A DNA stretch of 64,000 nt, taken from contig NZ_CP047420.1 of assembly GCF_009866655.1 (NCBI RefSeq), positions 2,418,001-2,482,000 on the forward strand. Reading direction: 5' to 3'. The stretch's first letter is position 1, and each line of letters opens with the position of its first letter. This DNA is from Rathayibacter sp. VKM Ac-2804. Lineage in GTDB: Bacteria; Actinomycetota; Actinomycetes; Actinomycetales; Microbacteriaceae. This document shows positions 59,669-64,000 of the stretch, piece by piece. Position numbers and translations under genes: made by a program. The notes under the pieces are model-generated. The model searched no databases. It was not told the origin of the DNA and worked only from the letters and a program-made list of their open reading frames with translations.

Positions 59669-62600
59669 ATGGGCTGGAACAACCCCCCGATCCCCTGGTC
59701 GGAGTTCGAGCGCCGCCTCTCCAGCACGACGCGGAGCGACGGCACGACCGTCCGCGGCGACGGCGGCGACAGCCCGGCGTGGTCGCACAAGCGCCCCGCC
59801 TACACCCCGGGCGCCGACGTCCGGCCGCCGGACGAGAAGGTGCCCTACGCCGAGCTGCACGCGCACTCGCACTTCAGCTTCCTCGACGGTGCCAGCAAGC
59901 CGGAGGACCTGATCGAGGAGGCCGTCCGCCTCGGCATCGACACCCTCGCCCTCACCGACCACGACGGGCTCTACGGGATCGTCCGCATGGCGGAGGCCGC
60001 CCAGGACCACGGCGTCCGCACCGCCTTCGGCGCCGAGCTCTCGCTCGGGCTCCGCGCCCCGCAGAACGGCGTCGCCGACCCGGAGGGCACGCACCTGCTG
60101 GTCCTCGCCCGCCGCGAGGAGGGCTACCACCGGCTCGCGCGCGCGATCACCACCGCCCAGCTGGCGGGGGCCGAGAAGGGCAAGCCGAGCTACGACCTCG
60201 AGGAGCTCGCCCGGGCCGCCGAGGGCCACTGGATCGTGCTGACCGGCTGCCGCAAGGGAGCCGTCCGCCAGGCCCTGGTCGCGAGCGGCGAGGCGGCGGC
60301 CGAGGAGGAGGTGCGCGAGCTCGTCGCCCTGTTCGGCGCCCGCAACGTCCTGGTCGAGCTCTTCGACCACGGCGATCCGCTCGCCTCCCTGCACAACGAC
60401 CAGCTCGCCGGCATCGCCGAGCGACTGCAGCTGCGCCTCGTCGCCACCGGCAACGTGCACTACGCCCGGCCCGAGGACCGCCCGCTCCAGACCGCGCTGG
60501 CCGCGGTCCGCGCCCGGCGGAGCCTCGACGAGATGGACGGCTGGCTGCCCGCTGCCGGCGGCGCGCACCTGCGCTCGGGCGCCGAGATGGCCGAGCGCTT
60601 CTCCCGCTACCCCGGCTCGGTCGAGAACACCGTGCTGGTCGCGGACGAGATCGCCTTCGAGCTCGGCCGGGTGCGCCCCCGGCTCCCCCGGCAGGACGTG
60701 CCCGAGGGGCACACCCCGATGAGCTGGCTGCGCCACCTGGTGCAGCTGGCGGTGCCGACGAAGTACCCGGGCGCCGACTCCGACGTGCACGAGCGCCTCG
60801 AGAAGGAGCTCGCGGTGATCGAGGCCAAGGACTTCCCCGGCTACTTCCTCATCGTCCACGACATCGTGCACTTCGCGAAGGGCCGCGGGATCCTCTGCCA
60901 GGGCCGGGGCTCGGCCGCCAACTCGGCGGTCTGCTACGTCCTCGGCATCACCGCGGTCGACTCGATCTTCTACGGACTGCCCTTCGAGCGGTTCCTCTCC
61001 AGCATCCGCGACGAGGAGCCCGACATCGACGTCGACTTCGACTCCGAGCGGCGCGAGGAGGTCATCCAGCACGTCTACGAGAAGTACGGCCGGCTGAACG
61101 CGGCGCAGGTCGCGAACGTCATCACCTACCGGCCGAAGTTCGCCGTCCGCGACATGGCGAAGGCGCTGGGCTACAGCGCCGGGCAGCAGGACGGCTGGTC
61201 GAAGCAGATCGAGCACTGGGGCTCGATCACCGAGAGCCCCGAGCACGACATCCCCGACGACGTGGTCGCGCTGACCAAGAAGGTGCTCGGCACGCCCCGG
61301 CACCTGGGCATCCACTCCGGCGGCATGGTGCTCACCGACCGCCCGGTCGGCGAGGTCTGCCCGATCGAGCCCGCCCGGATGGAGAAGCGCACCGTCCTGC
61401 AGTGGGACAAGGACGACTGCGCCTGGATGGGCCTGGTCAAGTTCGACCTGCTCGGGCTGGGGATGCTCGCCGCCCTGCAGTACACCTTCGACCTCGTGGC
61501 CGAGCACGTCGGCGAGAAGTGGGACCTCTCGACGATCCCGCGCGAGGAGAAGGGCGTCTACGACCAGCTCTGCCGGGCCGACTCCATCGGAGTGTTCCAG
61601 GTCGAGAGCCGCGCGCAGATGGGCACCTTGCCGAGACTCCAGCCGCGGCGCTTCTACGACCTCGTGATCGAGGTCGCCCTGATCCGCCCCGGTCCGATCC
61701 AGGGCGGCGCGGTGCACCCCTACATCCGGCGCAAGCTCGGCGAGGAGCCGGTCACCTATCAGCACCCGCTCCTCGTCACACCGCTCAAGCGCACCCTCGG
61801 CGTGCCCCTGTTCCAGGAGCAGCTGATGCAGGTCGCAGTGGCGGTCGGCGACTGCAACGCGGAGGACGCCGATCTGCTGCGGCGCGCGATGGGCTCCAAG
61901 CGCGGCACCGAGAAGATCGAGTCGCTCCGCGAGCGGCTCTACGCGGGCATGGCGCGCAACGGGATCACCGACGAGGTCGCCGACGACATCTACCGCCGGA
62001 TCCAGGCCTTCGCCAACTTCGGCTTCGCCGAGAGCCACGCGATCAGCTTCGCCCTGCTGGTCTACGCCAGCGCCTGGCTGCGCCTGCACTATCCCGCCGC
62101 CTTCACCGCGGCGCTGCTGCGGGCCCAGCCGATGGGCTTCTACGCCCCGCACACGCTGGTCGCCGACGCCCGCCGTCACGGCGTCCGCGTCGAGTCGCCC
62201 GACGTCAACCGCTCGCTCCCGCACCCCGGCCTCGAGGCGCTGGACGGCGCACCGTCGAGGCGCCGGGGCGGGGCGCCGCACGGGCAGGACTCCTGCCTCT
62301 CCGCCGAGCAGGCCCCGACGGGCCTCTTCGACCGGTCCCAGCACTTCGACACCGACGACCACCGCCGGGACGCCGGTTTCGTGATCCGCCTGGGCCTCGC
62401 CGGGATCAAGGGCATCGGCACCGCGCTGGCCGAGCACATCGTCGCCGAGCGGGAGCGGGGCGGGCCCTACGCGAGCATGGCCGACCTCTCGCGCCGCGTG
62501 GGCCTGAACGCGACCCAGCTCGAGGCGCTCGGCGCCGCGGGCTCGTTCGACTCCCTCGGTCTCCAGCGCCGGCAGGCCCTCTGGGAGGCGGGATCCGCGG

Positions 62601-63082
62601 CCGCGGACCGCCAGGAGTTCCTCCCCGACTCGATCGTCGCCGTCCAGCCGCCGCTGCTGCCGATGCTCTCGGCGCAGGAGCGGGTCGTCTTCGACTTCTG
62701 GGCCACCGGGATCTCGCCGGACGACCACCCGCTCCGGCACCTGCGCGAGAGCCTCACCCGGCGGGGAGCGCGCTCCACGGCCGATCTCCCCGGCACGCCC
62801 TCGGGTACCCGTATCGAGGTCGGCGGGGTCGTGATCCACCGCCAACGCCCCTCCACAGCCGCCGGTGTGACCTTCATGAACCTCGAGGACGAGCACGGGA
62901 TCCTCAACGTCATCTGCTCCGTCGGAGTATGGAACCGCTACCGCCGCACCGCGCGCGAGGCTCCTGCACTTCTCATCCGCGGGATCCTCGAGCGCTCCGA
63001 AGAAGGGGTGACGAACCTTCTCGCCGACCGGTTCGAAGCGCTGTCGGTCAGCGCCCGGACCACCGCCCGCAACTTCCGATGA
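59669..63082 (+). CDS. dnaE2: Error-prone DNA polymerase DnaE2
   Basis: 1137 residues. The N-terminal PHP domain (YAELHAHSHFSFLDGASKPE; LALTDHDGLYG) is followed by the polymerase core with the catalytic acids in PDIDVDFDSE (D452, D454, D456). C-terminal helix-hairpin-helix (LGLAGIKGIGTALAEHI) and OB domain (EVGGVVIHRQRPSTAAGVTF) are present, and the ImuB-binding end is Arg-rich. Length fits DnaE2 and not the replicative DnaE1. It carries out damage-induced mutagenic synthesis. GAAGGAG precedes the ATG. Confidence 0.96.
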   Translation: MGWNNPPIPWSEFERRLSSTTRSDGTTVRGDGGDSPAWSHKRPAYTPGADVRPPDEKVPYAELHAHSHFSFLDGASKPEDLIEEAVRLGIDTLALTDHDGLYGIVRMAEAAQDHGVRTAFGAELSLGLRAPQNGVADPEGTHLLVLARREEGYHRLARAITTAQLAGAEKGKPSYDLEELARAAEGHWIVLTGCRKGAVRQALVASGEAAAEEEVRELVALFGARNVLVELFDHGDPLASLHNDQLAGIAERLQLRLVATGNVHYARPEDRPLQTALAAVRARRSLDEMDGWLPAAGGAHLRSGAEMAERFSRYPGSVENTVLVADEIAFELGRVRPRLPRQDVPEGHTPMSWLRHLVQLAVPTKYPGADSDVHERLEKELAVIEAKDFPGYFLIVHDIVHFAKGRGILCQGRGSAANSAVCYVLGITAVDSIFYGLPFERFLSSIRDEEPDIDVDFDSERREEVIQHVYEKYGRLNAAQVANVITYRPKFAVRDMAKALGYSAGQQDGWSKQIEHWGSITESPEHDIPDDVVALTKKVLGTPRHLGIHSGGMVLTDRPVGEVCPIEPARMEKRTVLQWDKDDCAWMGLVKFDLLGLGMLAALQYTFDLVAEHVGEKWDLSTIPREEKGVYDQLCRADSIGVFQVESRAQMGTLPRLQPRRFYDLVIEVALIRPGPIQGGAVHPYIRRKLGEEPVTYQHPLLVTPLKRTLGVPLFQEQLMQVAVAVGDCNAEDADLLRRAMGSKRGTEKIESLRERLYAGMARNGITDEVADDIYRRIQAFANFGFAESHAISFALLVYASAWLRLHYPAAFTAALLRAQPMGFYAPHTLVADARRHGVRVESPDVNRSLPHPGLEALDGAPSRRRGGAPHGQDSCLSAEQAPTGLFDRSQHFDTDDHRRDAGFVIRLGLAGIKGIGTALAEHIVAERERGGPYASMADLSRRVGLNATQLEALGAAGSFDSLGLQRRQALWEAGSAAADRQEFLPDSIVAVQPPLLPMLSAQERVVFDFWATGISPDDHPLRHLRESLTRRGARSTADLPGTPSGTRIEVGGVVIHRQRPSTAAGVTFMNLEDEHGILNVICSVGVWNRYRRTAREAPALLIRGILERSEEGVTNLLADRFEALSVSARTTARNFR

Positions 63083-63156
63083 CCGCCCGTCGGACCTCGA
63101 CCGCCCCAGCACCGCGAGCGCTCCCGCGCCCGCACCACCCGCGAGAAAGCGACACC

Positions 63157-63597
63157 ATGACAAACACGGACCACGCCCTCCACCCCTCGGCGCTCGACGT
63201 GCCGCTGCGCGACGACCGGGACCTGCGCGAGCGCGTCTCCTCGCTGATCGGGCCCGCCTACCGCCGCGCGCTCTGGCCGATCCTGCTCGACCGGGCCGGC
63301 TACCAGCTGCCGATCCTCTACCCGGTGGACGGCCTGCCCGTGCACCCCGACGAGGAGAAGACCGAGCGCATCGTCGCGACCCTCGCCAAGGCGGTCGCGC
63401 ACCACGACGTCGGCTCGCTCGCGTTCGCACTCGAGCGCCCTGGGCGGGCGTTCCTCGGCGAGACCGACCGGGTGCTCGCCCGCCAGCTCAGCGCGGCCTG
63501 CCACCGGCGGGCGATGCCGCTGCGCGCCCTGCTGCTCGTGCACGACGACGGCGTGCGGATCATCGCCGACGCGGAGCACTCCGTGCCGGCCCGCTGA
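63157..63597 (+). CDS. Fourth gene of the mutasome operon, unknown function
   Basis: 146 residues of unknown family: RVSSLIGPAYRRALWPILLD, then ALERPGRAFLGETDRVLARQ and AMPLRALLLVHDDGVRIIAD. The start at 63157 has GAGAAAG upstream; another in-frame ATG at 63079 overlaps the dnaE2 stop (ATGA) and would add 26 low-complexity residues. Either way it is the next gene in the same direction behind dnaE2 and could be transcribed under the same SOS box. No enzyme motif is visible. Confidence 0.7.
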   Translation: MTNTDHALHPSALDVPLRDDRDLRERVSSLIGPAYRRALWPILLDRAGYQLPILYPVDGLPVHPDEEKTERIVATLAKAVAHHDVGSLAFALERPGRAFLGETDRVLARQLSAACHRRAMPLRALLLVHDDGVRIIADAEHSVPAR

Positions 63598-63678
63598 CAG
63601 GTCTCCGGTGGGCAGCGGCGTGCGCGGACTCAGGAGCGCGCCGACCCGACTCGACTCGGGACGGCGCACGACCGACGC

Positions 63679-64000
63679 CTACTCGGCGTCGCTGAGCGTG
63701 ATCAGCAGCGAGGACGCGCCGAGGTCGACCTCGGTGTCGCCCGGCGACACGGCGTACTCGCCCACGGCGAGGAGCGACTCCGCCACCTCGGGCAGCGGGA
63801 CACGCGCCGACGCCTCGCCGACGTTGATCGCGATCGTCACCCGGCCGCGGCCGAGGGTGAGCCAGCGCTCGTCCTCGTCGAGCTCGACGCGCACCGAGCC
63901 GAACCGCGGGTCGGTCAGCTCGGGGAAGCGACGGCGCAGCACCGCCAGCTCGCGGTAGACGGCGAGGATGCGCGCACCGCGCCCCTCCTCCGCCTCGGAC
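63679..64000 (-). CDS. TreZ-like trehalohydrolase, 3' part only
   Basis: About 106 C-terminal residues on the reverse strand; the gene continues beyond the window end. The segment AVYRELAVLRRRFPELTDPR followed by a beta-sandwich (ERWLTLGRGRVTIAINVGEA) resembles the C-terminal DUF3459 region of malto-oligosyltrehalose trehalohydrolase, the second enzyme of the TreY/TreZ trehalose pathway. Other GH13 enzymes have similar ends, so the call is tentative. Confidence 0.6.
   Translation of the reverse strand, partial: SEAEEGRGARILAVYRELAVLRRRFPELTDPRFGSVRVELDEDERWLTLGRGRVTIAINVGEASARVPLPEVAESLLAVGEYAVSPGDTEVDLGASSLLITLSDAE

Noticed and set aside
57788..63430. A very long open frame of about 1,880 codons on the reverse strand across imuB and dnaE2
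   Set aside because: It is antisense to two well-identified genes; GC-rich codon bias keeps the opposite frame open. Its translation is Arg/Gly/Pro-rich without domains.
58045..63597. Open frame of about 1,850 codons on the forward strand in another frame of imuB-dnaE2
   Set aside because: Shadow of the real genes; only its last 146 codons (63157-63597) correspond to a real gene.

Overview
The window is very GC-rich, gene-dense DNA from an actinobacterium. Several genes point to the family Microbacteriaceae: mycothiol synthesis (mshC), the RNA polymerase factor rbpA, the DNA-damage regulators pafB and pafC, a SOS box of the actinobacterial type in front of an imuA-imuB-dnaE2 mutasome, and a small DUF7882-type protein. 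A Rathayibacter, Curtobacterium or Clavibacter relative is my inference; no rRNA is present to settle it. Many genes start with GTG, overlap by four bases (GTGA or ATGA), or appear leaderless.

Positions 1 to about 28,000 look accessory. They hold a partial class V aminotransferase, a serine recombinase, small membrane proteins, single-copy enzymes (HIT, methyltransferase, nucleoside phosphorylase, 2H phosphoesterase), and a sugar-glycoside island. In the island, a GPH-type transporter, a Gfo/Idh/MocA oxidoreductase and a GH2 glycosidase lie divergent to a LacI regulator, and a GH3 beta-glucosidase lies divergent to a TetR regulator. Next come a ChrB_N/YkvA/ArsR/CDF metal cluster, two SDR oxidoreductases with an XRE regulator, a decayed umuD joined to a TetR fragment, and a cmtR plus P-type ATPase metal-efflux operon. 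Gene remnants are frequent here.

From about 28 to 46 kb the content is mostly housekeeping. It includes NfeD and an SPFH protein, a glycerophosphodiesterase, rbpA, and a tightly overlapped reverse-strand operon, pafB-pafC-membrane protein-tatA-tatC-Ski2-like helicase-lnt. It continues with an FKBP lipoprotein, a HAD phosphatase with tRNA m1A methyltransferase, a PAC2 protein, uppP-mshC and an M20 peptidase. Three copies of a palindromic intergenic repeat family lie between 39 and 52 kb.

A tRNA-Leu(GAG) at 47 kb is followed by a two-gene HTH plus nucleotidyltransferase-like module that resembles a toxin-antitoxin system. After it come a second GH2, an LLM flavin oxidoreductase, a SIMPL protein, a glutamate-5-kinase-like protein with an unusual tail, and a second GH3. 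The last block is the SOS-controlled mutasome imuA-like, imuB, dnaE2 and a fourth small gene. The window ends in the 3' part of a treZ-like gene on the reverse strand.
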